From NCBI RefSeq assembly GCF_016909125.1, contig NZ_JAFBFD010000011.1:1-64000 (forward strand): DNA of 64,000 nt, read 5' to 3'. The notes below the pieces were generated by a model that was given only the letters and a program-made list of their open reading frames with translations, did not search any database and was not told where the DNA came from. Origin of the DNA: Enterococcus lemanii (GTDB taxonomy: Bacteria; Bacillota; Bacilli; Lactobacillales; Enterococcaceae). A program made the position numbers and the translations under genes. Positions 44,454 to 52,892 of this stretch are shown piece by piece. How positions within the stretch are numbered: the stretch's first letter is position 1; every line of letters begins with the position of its first letter.

Positions 44454-44661
44454 GAAAACTAAATCGTGCGTTAATCAAATAACAAAGTAAAAGTTTTGTC
44501 CTTTTAGCGAGTTTGGAAAGAGTGTAAGCCAAATAGTGACCCTTTTACCATAAGCAATTGAGAGCACAAACCAAAGAAGCTGCCGAGGAATCGGAAGTAG
44601 GGTGGAACCGCGAATAATTTCGTCCCTACACTTGTTTACAAGACAAGTGTAGGGCTTTTTT
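44454..44661 (+). promoter_or_regulatory. T-box riboswitch leader of glyQS
   Basis: The leader has the T-box core AGGGTGGAACCGCG (44599-44612) and a strong terminator (CCCTACACTTG 44624-44634 with CAAGTGTAGGG 44644-44654, then TTTTTT). Stem I can be drawn with GTGC/GCAC (44466-44469 with 44564-44567), TCAA/TTGA, GTAAAAG/CTTTTAC (44487-44493 with 44542-44548), the AGCGAG motif (44506-44511) and an apical TTTGG/CCAAA hairpin. The base after TGG in the core is A, matching the U73 discriminator of tRNA-Gly. Uncharged tRNA-Gly should favour the antiterminator. I could not place a glycine specifier codon with confidence. Confidence 0.92.
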
Positions 44662-44698
44662 GTTTTGACAAATCATTTAATTAGGAGGACTAGGAATA

Positions 44699-45613
44699 AT
44701 GAAACAAAAACTGACAGTACAAGAAATGATCATTACGCTACAAAACTTTTGGTCAAGCAATGGTTGTATGCTAATGCAAGCATATGATACCGAAAAAGGA
44801 GCAGGAACGATGAGCCCATATACTTTTTTACGAGCAATCGGTCCAGAGCCTTGGAATGCGGCTTATGTTGAACCTTCTCGTCGTCCCGCAGACGGTCGTT
44901 ATGGTGAAAACCCAAACCGCTTGTATCAACACCATCAATTCCAAGTAGTAATGAAACCTTCACCAGAGAATATTCAAGAATTATATTTAGAAAGTTTAAA
45001 ACTTCTAGGAATTGACCCGTTAGCCCATGATATTCGCTTTGTAGAAGATAACTGGGAAAATCCTTCTTTAGGTTGTGCTGGTTTAGGTTGGGAAGTATGG
45101 TTAGATGGAATGGAAGTCACGCAATTTACTTATTTTCAACAAGTAGGCGGACTTGCTTGTAAACCAGTTACGGCTGAAATTACTTATGGTATGGAACGAT
45201 TAGCTTCTTACATTCAAGAAGTTGAAAGTGTTTATGACTTGATCTGGACGAAAGGTGTCAAATATGGGGAAATTTTCACTCAGCCTGAATATGAGCATTC
45301 AAAATATTCCTTTGAAGTTAGTAATCAAGAGATGTTGCTTGATAATTTCAATAAATTCGAAGCAGAAGCAAAAAAATGTATTGAAGCACATTTAGTTCAC
45401 CCAGCCTATGATTATATTTTAAAATGTAGCCATAACTTTAACTTACTTGATGCAAGAGGAGCCGTTTCTGTAACAGAACGTGCCGGTTATTTAGCAAGAA
45501 TTCGTCATATGGCAAGAGCAGTCGCTAAAATTTTTGTCGATGAACGAGAAAAATTAGGTTATCCGCTTTTAAGTCCAGCAGAGGCTCAAAAATGGTTAAA
45601 GGAGGACAAATAA
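44699..45613 (+). CDS. glyQ: Glycine-tRNA ligase alpha subunit
   Basis: GlyQ is the catalytic subunit of the bacterial alpha2beta2 glycyl-tRNA synthetase. The 304-residue protein is highly conserved, with [18 protein letters not shown] (about 20-37), [17 protein letters not shown] (about 61-77) and the ATP-site [19 protein letters not shown] region. It follows the T-box leader and is coupled to glyS (1 nt gap). Confidence 0.98.
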   Translation: MKQKLTVQEMIITLQNFWSSNGCMLMQAYDTEKGAGTMSPYTFLRAIGPEPWNAAYVEPSRRPADGRYGENPNRLYQHHQFQVVMKPSPENIQELYLESLKLLGIDPLAHDIRFVEDNWENPSLGCAGLGWEVWLDGMEVTQFTYFQQVGGLACKPVTAEITYGMERLASYIQEVESVYDLIWTKGVKYGEIFTQPEYEHSKYSFEVSNQEMLLDNFNKFEAEAKKCIEAHLVHPAYDYILKCSHNFNLLDARGAVSVTERAGYLARIRHMARAVAKIFVDEREKLGYPLLSPAEAQKWLKEDK

Positions 45614-45614
45614 A

Positions 45615-47687
45615 ATGGCAAAAGATTTATTATTTGAAATTGGTTTAGAAGAAATGCCAGCACGTGTTGTGATTGCTTCAATGCGCCAATTACAAGAAAA
45701 AACAGCGGCATTCTTAGAAGAAAATGGTTTAGCATTTGAAGAAATAAAAGGTTATTCAACGCCACGTCGCCTCGCCGTTTATGTGACTAATTTAGCAGAA
45801 AAACAAGCAGATAAAGTCGAAGAATTAAAAGGACCGGCAAAAAAAATTGCTTTAGATGCAGAAGGAAATTGGAGTAAAGCGGCTCAAGGATTTGTACGGG
45901 GACAAGGTTTGACGACTGAGGCAATTTATTTTAAAGAAATTAAAGGGATTGATTATGTTCATGTAACAAAAGAAACAAAAGGCAAATCGACCTTTGAAGT
46001 ACTCGATGGACTAAAAGAAGTTATGACAAGTTTAACATTCCCGGTTACTATGCACTGGAATCAATATGATTTTGAATATATTCGTCCGATTCACTGGTTA
46101 GTTGCTCTTTATGGCGATGAAGTTGTTCCTTTTGAATTTTTAGATGTTGCAACTGGACGTACTTCTCGCGGCCATCGTTTTTTAGGCAAAGATGTTACCT
46201 TCACTAATGCAAAAGAATACTTAGAAAAATTAGCAGAAGTCTTTGTCATTGCTGATTCTACCCACCGTCAAACGATGATCGTTGAACAAATTGCAGCCAT
46301 TACAGATCGGAACAATTGGCAAGTCACACTAGATCAGGCGTTGTTAGATGAGGTTAATAATTTGGTTGAATACCCAACTGCTTTTGTTGGTAATTTTGAA
46401 GAAAAATATTTAACGGTGCCTGAAGAAGTGCTAGTCACTTCAATGAAAGAGCACCAACGTTATTTTGAAGTGAGAGATGTCCAAGGAGCGTTATTACCCC
46501 ATTTTATTTCGGTACGTAACGGAGATCAAAACCACCTAGAAAATGTCATTCGCGGAAATGAGAAGGTCTTAGTTGCTCGACTAGAAGACGCTGAATTTTT
46601 CTATCAAGAAGATAAAAAACGTACAATAGCAGAATGTGTAGAAAAATTAAAGCAAGTCACTTTCCATGAAAAAATTGGTTCAATCTATGAAAAAATGCAA
46701 CGGGTACAAACGATTGCAAAAATCATTGGTGAGCATGTTCATTTAACTTCAGAAGAAATGAGCGACCTAAAACGAGCAAGTGAAATTTATAAATTTGATC
46801 TGGTAACAAACATGGTTGGCGAATTTCCTGAGTTACAAGGAATTATGGGGGAGAAATACGCGTTATTACAAGGCGAAAAACCAAGTGTAGCCCAAGCATT
46901 AAAAGAACATTATTTACCAATTTCAAGCGAAGGTGCCTTACCAAATTCTAATATTGGTGCGGTATTAGCTATTTCAGATAAGTTAGATAGCTTGTTAACC
47001 TTCTTTTCGATTGATATGATTCCAAGTGGTTCCAACGATCCTTATGCTTTAAGACGTCAAAGTTATGGAATAATTCGTATTATTCATCAAAAACAATGGA
47101 ATTTCTTACTTATTCCACTTGTTGAACAAATTGTGGCGACAATTAATGAGAATAAAGAAAAATACGGTTTGCAATTGGTGGCTAAAAAAGAACAAGTGAA
47201 AGATTTTATTCAAGCTCGAATGAAACAGTTCTTTGGGATTGAAAAAATTCGTCACGATATTATTGAAGCAGTCATCGCTTCACAACAACAAGATTTAAGT
47301 CAGTTATTTGTAGCTGCAACCGTCTTAAGAGAGCACCAACATGATGCTGATTTTAAAGTTTCAATTGAGGCTCTAACACGTGTCATCAACCTTTCACGTA
47401 AGGCTCCAGGTCAAACACTTGCTGTTGATCCAACTTTATTTGAAAATGAAGCAGAAAAAGACTTGTACGAAGGAGTAAAATCGGTTTCTGAAAACTTTAA
47501 ATCCAATACACTAGCCGATAATTACTTAGCATTAGTTAATTTGCGTCCTTTAATCGAACAATTCTTTAATCAAACAATGGTAATGGTTGATGATGAAGCA
47601 ATTCGGAATAATCGCTTAAGCTTATTGAATCAAATTTCTAAAATGGCTCTATTAATTGCTAGTCTAGATCAATTAATAACTAAATAA
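45615..47687 (+). CDS. glyS: Glycine-tRNA ligase beta subunit
   Basis: GlyS (690 residues) binds tRNA-Gly and completes the tetrameric synthetase. The N-terminal [14 protein letters not shown] and internal [10 protein letters not shown] and [10 protein letters not shown] motifs are family hallmarks; the C-terminal part is the anticodon-binding HD-like/DALR region. AAAGGAGG lies at the end of glyQ. Confidence 0.98.
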   Translation: MAKDLLFEIGLEEMPARVVIASMRQLQEKTAAFLEENGLAFEEIKGYSTPRRLAVYVTNLAEKQADKVEELKGPAKKIALDAEGNWSKAAQGFVRGQGLTTEAIYFKEIKGIDYVHVTKETKGKSTFEVLDGLKEVMTSLTFPVTMHWNQYDFEYIRPIHWLVALYGDEVVPFEFLDVATGRTSRGHRFLGKDVTFTNAKEYLEKLAEVFVIADSTHRQTMIVEQIAAITDRNNWQVTLDQALLDEVNNLVEYPTAFVGNFEEKYLTVPEEVLVTSMKEHQRYFEVRDVQGALLPHFISVRNGDQNHLENVIRGNEKVLVARLEDAEFFYQEDKKRTIAECVEKLKQVTFHEKIGSIYEKMQRVQTIAKIIGEHVHLTSEEMSDLKRASEIYKFDLVTNMVGEFPELQGIMGEKYALLQGEKPSVAQALKEHYLPISSEGALPNSNIGAVLAISDKLDSLLTFFSIDMIPSGSNDPYALRRQSYGIIRIIHQKQWNFLLIPLVEQIVATINENKEKYGLQLVAKKEQVKDFIQARMKQFFGIEKIRHDIIEAVIASQQQDLSQLFVAATVLREHQHDADFKVSIEALTRVINLSRKAPGQTLAVDPTLFENEAEKDLYEGVKSVSENFKSNTLADNYLALVNLRPLIEQFFNQTMVMVDDEAIRNNRLSLLNQISKMALLIASLDQLITK

Positions 47688-47734
47688 AATGATAACTAGC
47701 CACAATAAAACAAAAATGCGAGGAGGGGGAGTCT

Positions 47735-48439
47735 GTGAAAAAAGTACGTGTATTGCTATATTTGGAGGTCGCTGAACAACTTAGGAAAGATATTTTTTCT
47801 GGTAAATATCCTGTAGGTTCGATGTTGCCAACTGAAAATGAATTAGAAGAATTGTTTAAAGTTAGTAAAATCACGATTCGCAAAGCCATTGAACTACTTG
47901 CAACGGACGAATATGTTGAAAAAAAGAGTGGGCGTGGCACAACCGTTCTAAGTAACCGACCATATAATCGTCTATCAAGAGCAGAAAGCTTTACGCAAGT
48001 GCTAATAAACTCTGACCATACGATTCGCAAAGAAATTCTTGATTTAAAAGTTGTTGATTTAGCAAAAGATGATTATTTGTATCCGATTTTTGGGAAACAA
48101 GTGGTTTGTTTTGAGCGTCTATATTATTTAGATGAAACACCTTATATTTATTTTTGTCATTACTTACCAATCAAGATGGCAGAAATTAAAGAAGCCGCTT
48201 TTTTAGAAGAGTCTTTATACCGTTTATTGATGCAAAAAGATTTTATTATCTCTGACTTTTCAGATGATTTTACTGCAATAGCTTTATCAAAAAAAGAGCA
48301 ATTAATTTTACAGACAACGGAAACAATCGGTATGAAACGTATTCGACGTTCGAAGAGTGCAGCAGGCGACATGATAGAGTATTCTGAAGCAATTTACAAC
48401 ACAAATCAGCACCCTTATCGAATTACTTATGAAGTTTAA
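47735..48439 (+). CDS. GntR/HutC-family transcriptional regulator (UTRA domain)
   Basis: The 234-residue protein has a GntR winged helix (SMLPTENELEELFKVSKITI, about 28-47, then RKAIELL) and a C-terminal UTRA ligand-binding domain (about 85-230) of the kind that binds phosphorylated sugars. Start is GTG 47735 behind AGGAGGGGG. It lies directly upstream of the DUF871 operon in the same direction, with its own terminator between, and is the likely local regulator; the ligand is presumably a pathway intermediate. 47 nt separate it from glyS, so read-through is possible. Confidence 0.9.
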   Translation: MKKVRVLLYLEVAEQLRKDIFSGKYPVGSMLPTENELEELFKVSKITIRKAIELLATDEYVEKKSGRGTTVLSNRPYNRLSRAESFTQVLINSDHTIRKEILDLKVVDLAKDDYLYPIFGKQVVCFERLYYLDETPYIYFCHYLPIKMAEIKEAAFLEESLYRLLMQKDFIISDFSDDFTAIALSKKEQLILQTTETIGMKRIRRSKSAAGDMIEYSEAIYNTNQHPYRITYEV

Positions 48440-48449
48440 CCAAAAGCCA

Positions 48450-48486
48450 AAAGACTCTGACTTTATTGTTGTCAGAGTTTTTTGGT
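48450..48486 (+). terminator. Terminator after the GntR-family gene
   Basis: ACTCTGAC (48454-48461) pairs with GTCAGAGT (48471-48478), flanked by A and T runs. Confidence 0.88.
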
Positions 48487-48555
48487 TTTTGAAATAGAAT
48501 GGTCAAAAAATATTTACAATGAAAAATATCTGTGTTATTATCCGTTTATAAAGAT

Positions 48556-48611
48556 TATAATGTTATTACTTAAGTGCGAGGGACATGAATTGTTTTGTTG
48601 AAGCGATTGAA
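48556..48611 (+). promoter_or_regulatory. Candidate -10 and cre-like site upstream of the DUF871 operon
   Basis: TATAAT (48556-48561) has no clear -35. TTGAAGCGATTGAA (48598-48611) matches the cre consensus with two mismatches. It would lie downstream of the promoter and could block elongation; this fits catabolite control of a sugar operon but is weak evidence. Confidence 0.35.
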
Positions 48612-48655
48612 AAAAAATACATTATTTGCTAATCAATTTGGAGCAAACATTCGTC

Positions 48656-48681
48656 TAAAATAGTTGTAAACTGGTTATACC
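48656..48681 (+). promoter_or_regulatory. Candidate promoter and GntR/UTRA operator
   Basis: TAAAAT (48656-48661) is a possible -10, and GGTTATACC (48673-48681), a near-palindrome of the type bound by UTRA-domain GntR regulators, lies where transcription would start. The nearest regulator gene, at 47.7 kb, is of that family. Confidence 0.35.
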
Positions 48682-48741
48682 GAAAAAAGAAGTCGCGCTG
48701 ATAAGAAATCCGTCCTTCTGTTAGAACCACTTCTTTTTTCG
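48681..48741 (+). terminator. Hairpin with 13-bp perfect stem in the operon leader
   Basis: CGAAAAAAGAAGT (48681-48693) pairs perfectly with ACTTCTTTTTTCG (48729-48741), with weaker pairing inside the 35-nt loop. It begins at the end of the putative operator and lies 82 nt before the DUF871 start. It could be an attenuator; the T-run is within the 3' arm rather than after it, so termination is uncertain. Confidence 0.4.
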
Positions 48742-48822
48742 TATATTTAATAGATAATTAAAAAAAGCAATACTTGAAGTAACGAAATAAAAAGGAACCA
48801 TTAAGCAAAATAGGAGGCAACA

Positions 48823-49911
48823 ATGAAAAGAGAGTTAGGTGTTTCGGTTTATCCTGATCATAGCGATCCATTGGCCGACAAAGAGTATTTAACGTTAGCA
48901 CAAAAATATGGATTTAAACGGATTTTTATGAGCATGCTAGAAGTTTCCAAAGGGGCAGAAGCCGTTCAAGCGAAGTTTAAAGATTTAATTTCATTTGCCA
49001 AAAAATTAGGCTATGAAACGATTTTAGATGTTGCACCAGCTGTTTTTGATCAACTGAATATATCGTACAATGATTTAACTTTTTTTCATGAACTTGGGGC
49101 AGATGGGATTCGTCTCGATTTAGGTTTTGACGGTAGTAAAGAAGCAATGCTCACTTATAATTCTTTTGGTTTGGCGATTGAGCTAAATATGAGCAATGAC
49201 GTGGCTTATTTAGATAATATTTTGACCTATCAAGCCAACCGACCATTCTTATATGGTTGTCACAATTTTTATCCCCAAGAAGGAACGGCTTTACCTTATA
49301 CTTTTTTCGAACGATGTAGCCAGCGTTTTAAAAAGGAAGGTATTCGCACAGCCGCTTTTATCACCTCACAAATAGGCACAATTGGCCCATGGGATATTAA
49401 TGATGGGTTACCGACTTTGGAAATGCATCGCCATTTGGCTGTGGAAGTTGCAGCCAAACATTTATTTGCGACGAATTTAATTGACGATGTGATTATCGGA
49501 AATGCCTATGCTTCAGAAGCAGAGTTACGGGCACTCGGTCATGTGAATCGCTATCAAACTATTTTTCGCGTATCTTTTGTTGATGAAGCGAACGAAGTAG
49601 AAAAACAAATCGTCTTAAACGAGCAACACTACCGTCGAGGAGATATTACTGAGCAAGTCATTCGTTCAACAGCTGTTCGCCAAAAATACAAGACTTATAA
49701 TAATCCTCCCCATGATTCAACCATTGAATTTCAAGTTGGAGATATTGTAGTTGGAAATGATCATTTCGGTAAGTATAAAAATGAACTTCAAATTGTTTTA
49801 CATCCACATCGTGACTTTCGAAAAAATAAAATTGGCCAAATTTTGGAAGAAGAATTGATTTTGCTTCCATTTATTCAACCATGGTCGAAGTTTAAATTTG
49901 AAGAAAAGTAG
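48823..49911 (+). CDS. DUF871 family protein, MupG-type 6-phospho-glycosidase
   Basis: DUF871 includes MupG of Staphylococcus aureus, a 6-phospho-N-acetylmuramidase that splits MurNAc-6P-GlcNAc from wall recycling. The 362-residue protein has a TIM-barrel N-terminal part (LGVSVYPDHSD near the start, CHNFYPQEGTALPY at about 146-159, GPWDINDGLPTLEMHR at about 190-205) and a small beta-rich C-terminal domain (about 240-362). It heads an operon with an amidohydrolase, a PLP lyase, an aldolase and a kinase, rather than with murQ or a MurNAc PTS, so a different phospho-disaccharide substrate is likely. AGGAGG precedes the ATG. Confidence 0.88.
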   Translation: MKRELGVSVYPDHSDPLADKEYLTLAQKYGFKRIFMSMLEVSKGAEAVQAKFKDLISFAKKLGYETILDVAPAVFDQLNISYNDLTFFHELGADGIRLDLGFDGSKEAMLTYNSFGLAIELNMSNDVAYLDNILTYQANRPFLYGCHNFYPQEGTALPYTFFERCSQRFKKEGIRTAAFITSQIGTIGPWDINDGLPTLEMHRHLAVEVAAKHLFATNLIDDVIIGNAYASEAELRALGHVNRYQTIFRVSFVDEANEVEKQIVLNEQHYRRGDITEQVIRSTAVRQKYKTYNNPPHDSTIEFQVGDIVVGNDHFGKYKNELQIVLHPHRDFRKNKIGQILEEELILLPFIQPWSKFKFEEK

Positions 49912-49919
49912 GCGTTAAA

Positions 49920-51032
49920 ATGTTTGATTTAGTAATCAAAAATGCAAAGGAAATAGATGGTTCCCCTTTTGATATTGGTATCCAAGCAGGGAAAATTACC
50001 GCCATACAATCGAATATTACTGAAAAAAGTAAAAAAATGTTGATTATCGAACCAAATCAATATCTGAGTGCAGGATGGATTGATGATCACGTCCATTGTT
50101 TTGAAGAAATGTCTTTGTATTATGACTATCCGGATGAAATTGGAGTGAAAAAAGGGGTCACAACAGTTATTGACGCTGGGACAACCGGTGCAAATAATAT
50201 TGGGAAATTTTATGAATATGCTAAAAAAGCCAAAACAAATGTCTATGCTTTACTAAATATCTCGAAATGGGGTATTATCGCCCAAGATGAATTGGCAGAC
50301 TTAACGAAAATCCAGGCAGAATTAGTGAAAGAAAAACTAAAAACTTATCCAGATTTTATTGTCGGATTAAAAGCACGATTGAGTCGAACCGTTATTGGCA
50401 AAAACGGCATTGTACCTTTACAATTAGCCAAAAAAATTCAAAAAGAAAATGAAAATTTGCCTTTGATGATTCACATTGGTTCAGCCCCACCGAATCTAGA
50501 AGAAATTTTAAATTTAATGGACCCAGGGGATATTTTAACACATTGTTTTAATGGCAAAGATAATGGTATATTGGATCAAAAGACTAAGAAAATAAAGCCG
50601 TTTGTATTTCATGCTTATAGACAAGGAATCCTCTTTGATCTCGGTCATGGAACGGATAGTTTTAATTTTTTTGTAGCTGAAACAGCTTTCAAAGAGCAGT
50701 TGAAAGTTCATTCTATTAGCAGTGATATTTATATCCGTAATCGTCAATTTGGCCCTGTTTATGATTTAGCAACAACAATGGAAAAAATGCATGCTATCGG
50801 TTATTCTTGGTCAGAAATTTTGACCGCAGTAACTAAGACGCCAGCAAAAAGCTTTCATTTAAAGCAAAAAGGAGCGATAAAACTTCATTTTGATGCTGAT
50901 TTTACTTTATTTGAATTTTTAAAAGAACCTAAAATGTTAATTGATTCCAATGGCAATCAGCGAATAATATCTGAACAAATGAAGCCATTAAAAACAATTA
51001 TTGGAGGCAATATTTATGACTGTGAATCATGA
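49920..51032 (+). CDS. Amidohydrolase-superfamily metallohydrolase (cog3964 type)
   Basis: The 370-residue protein has amidohydrolase ligands: HxH in DDHVHCF (about 58-64), the carboxylated Lys in GLKARLS (about 143-149), His in MIHIGS and THCFNG, and the final Asp in SSDIYIRN (about 262-269). This subgroup is often mis-called dihydroorotase or adenine deaminase; studied relatives cleave acyl groups from hydroxy or amino acids. Followed by a DgaE-like lyase, it may remove an N-acyl group from an amino-sugar acid; that is inference. The ribosome site is weak, so coupling to DUF871 (8 nt gap) is likely. It overlaps the next gene by 17 nt. Confidence 0.85.
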   Translation: MFDLVIKNAKEIDGSPFDIGIQAGKITAIQSNITEKSKKMLIIEPNQYLSAGWIDDHVHCFEEMSLYYDYPDEIGVKKGVTTVIDAGTTGANNIGKFYEYAKKAKTNVYALLNISKWGIIAQDELADLTKIQAELVKEKLKTYPDFIVGLKARLSRTVIGKNGIVPLQLAKKIQKENENLPLMIHIGSAPPNLEEILNLMDPGDILTHCFNGKDNGILDQKTKKIKPFVFHAYRQGILFDLGHGTDSFNFFVAETAFKEQLKVHSISSDIYIRNRQFGPVYDLATTMEKMHAIGYSWSEILTAVTKTPAKSFHLKQKGAIKLHFDADFTLFEFLKEPKMLIDSNGNQRIISEQMKPLKTIIGGNIYDCES

Positions 51033-52131
51033 GAAATTTCATTTAAAAGAAGTCATCAATGCGTCAGGCAAAATGACGATATTAGGTGTTTCAACAGTGA
51101 GTGAAAATGTTTTAGCGGCACAACGTTTTGGAGGCGAGCATTTTTTTGAAATGGACTCATTGGTTAAAGAGACGGGCGCCTTCATTGCTAATTTATTGCA
51201 AGTAGAAGCAGCTCAAATTGTTTCTTGTGCATCAGCCGGGATTGCTCAGTCAGTCGCAGCAGTTATAGGACAAGGGAGTTTGTATCATGTCTACCATCCT
51301 TATTCAGAGAAAATTACCAAACGAGCAATTCTTTTACCCAAAGGCCATAATGTTGATTATGGTACACCAGTCGAAGTAATGGTTGCGCAAGGTGGAGGGA
51401 AAGTTGTGGAAGCTGGTTACGCAAATCTTTGTACACCGATGCACTTAGAAATGCTTATCACCGATCAAACGGCTGCGATTTTATATATAAAAAGTCATCA
51501 TACGGTGCAAAAGAGCATGCTAAGTGTAAAAGAAGCAGCCGAAATCGCTAAAAAATACCAACTCCCCTTGATTGTTGATGCAGCGGCTGAAGAAGATTTA
51601 ATAACTTATTATCAATTAGGAGCGGACTTAGTCATTTATTCAGGTGCAAAGGCAATCGAAGGGCCAAGTGCAGGGCTTGTCATTGGTCGAAAGGAATATA
51701 TGGATTGGGTAGCTTTACAAAGTCAAGGAATTGGCCGAGCGATGAAAATTGGCAAAGAGAATATTCTTGGTTTTACCCAAGCCATCGAAGATTATTTAAA
51801 AGAGTCAAAGGAAAGCGGTGCTGAAATGCAAGCCCGCTTAATCCCTTTTGTTGACCAGTTAAATCAATTTGAAAATTTATCAGCAAAGATTGTCCGCGAT
51901 GGGGCAGGTCGTGATATTTACCGCGCCAGTGTTTTGATAAAAGGAAAGAGGAATGCACATCAAGTTATCACTGCGTTAAAAAGTCAAAATCCGGCAATTT
52001 ATACGAGGGAATACCAAGCAAATAATGGCATAATTGAATTTGATATTCGCGCTCTAAAAGAGGAAGAAATGGCTAAAATTCTTAAAGCATTTAAGCTGAT
52101 TTTTAATGAAAATAATAAAAAAGGAGAGTAA
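51016..52131 (+). CDS. dgaE: DgaE/SelA-like PLP-dependent lyase
   Basis: DgaE of Salmonella converts D-glucosaminate-6-phosphate to 2-keto-3-deoxygluconate-6-phosphate and ammonia. The 371-residue protein has the SelA-type aminotransferase fold with the PLP-site LIVDAAAEEDL (Asp) and SGAKAIEGPSAGL (Schiff-base Lys, about 215). It is not SelA: there is no selenocysteine gene, and the neighbour is a KDGP aldolase. ATG 51016 has TTGGAGG 8 nt upstream; a TTG at 51001 is part of that site. It lies inside the end of the amidohydrolase gene, implying coupled translation. Confidence 0.85.
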   Translation: MTVNHEKFHLKEVINASGKMTILGVSTVSENVLAAQRFGGEHFFEMDSLVKETGAFIANLLQVEAAQIVSCASAGIAQSVAAVIGQGSLYHVYHPYSEKITKRAILLPKGHNVDYGTPVEVMVAQGGGKVVEAGYANLCTPMHLEMLITDQTAAILYIKSHHTVQKSMLSVKEAAEIAKKYQLPLIVDAAAEEDLITYYQLGADLVIYSGAKAIEGPSAGLVIGRKEYMDWVALQSQGIGRAMKIGKENILGFTQAIEDYLKESKESGAEMQARLIPFVDQLNQFENLSAKIVRDGAGRDIYRASVLIKGKRNAHQVITALKSQNPAIYTREYQANNGIIEFDIRALKEEEMAKILKAFKLIFNENNKKGE

Positions 52132-52135
52132 ATAA

Positions 52136-52882
52136 ATGCTTCAAACCCCAAATTATCTTGAAAATAAAATTTGTTTAAATGTGTTAGCAAACTCTGTTGA
52201 AAATGCAATCGAATGTTATCATGCAGCGGAAGGGCATATTGTTTTAGGCGTGTTGTCGAAAAATTATGCAACAGATGAAGAAGCAATAAAAGCAATGAAA
52301 GAATACCAAAAGGCAACAAGAAATGCCTTGTCAATTGGTCTAGGAGCTGGTGATCCAAACCAAAGCCAAATGGTCTCACGTTTAGCAAAAGAAATACAAC
52401 CCCAACACGTAAATCAAGTTTTTACTGGTGTTGGAATCACGCGGGCTCTTTTAGGGCAAAATGAAACGATTGTCAACGGACTAATTTCACCAACAGGCGA
52501 AGTCGGCTATGTTAATATAGCGACAGGTCCATTAAGTAGCACAGGTCCAATAGCCAAGATCCCAATTAAAGCAGCCATTCAGTTATTAAAAGACATGGGG
52601 GCGAGTTCTGTTAAATTTTTCCCAATGAACGGCTTAGCTTGTAAAGAAGAGTATCAGGCAGTAGCAAAAGCCTGCGCGAAGGAGAATTTTATTTTAGAGC
52701 CAACTGGTGGAATTGATTTAGAAAATTTTGCTGAAATTATTCAGATTGCGCTAAAAGCAGGAGTCAAACAAGTTATCCCACATATTTATAGCTCGATTAT
52801 TGACCCACTCACCGGCGATACGCGTCCAACACAAGTCAAACAATTATTCGCGCTTTCTAAAAAAATATTGAGTGAAATTTAG
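52136..52882 (+). CDS. dgaF: 2-dehydro-3-deoxy-phosphogluconate aldolase, DgaF family
   Basis: DgaF splits 2-keto-3-deoxygluconate-6-phosphate into pyruvate and glyceraldehyde-3-phosphate. The 248-residue TIM barrel shows GHIVLGVLSKNY near the start, the Schiff-base Lys in SSVKFFPMNGL (about 157-167) and LEPTGGIDLENF (about 184-195), the phosphate-binding end. It follows dgaE by 4 nt, the same order as the glucosaminate operon. Confidence 0.88.
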   Translation: MLQTPNYLENKICLNVLANSVENAIECYHAAEGHIVLGVLSKNYATDEEAIKAMKEYQKATRNALSIGLGAGDPNQSQMVSRLAKEIQPQHVNQVFTGVGITRALLGQNETIVNGLISPTGEVGYVNIATGPLSSTGPIAKIPIKAAIQLLKDMGASSVKFFPMNGLACKEEYQAVAKACAKENFILEPTGGIDLENFAEIIQIALKAGVKQVIPHIYSSIIDPLTGDTRPTQVKQLFALSKKILSEI

Positions 52883-52892
52883 GAGGAAATGT

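Noticed and set aside
48580-48605. Possible sigma-54 -24/-12 promoter before the DUF871 operon
   Set aside because: No GG-N10-GC arrangement is present.
49920-51032. Dihydroorotase or adenine deaminase identity
   Set aside because: There are no pyrimidine or purine genes nearby, and the motif set fits the cog3964 subgroup.
51016-52131. SelA (selenocysteine synthase) identity
   Set aside because: The fold is shared, but the partner genes are a KDGP aldolase and a sugar kinase, and no selB or selenoprotein is seen.
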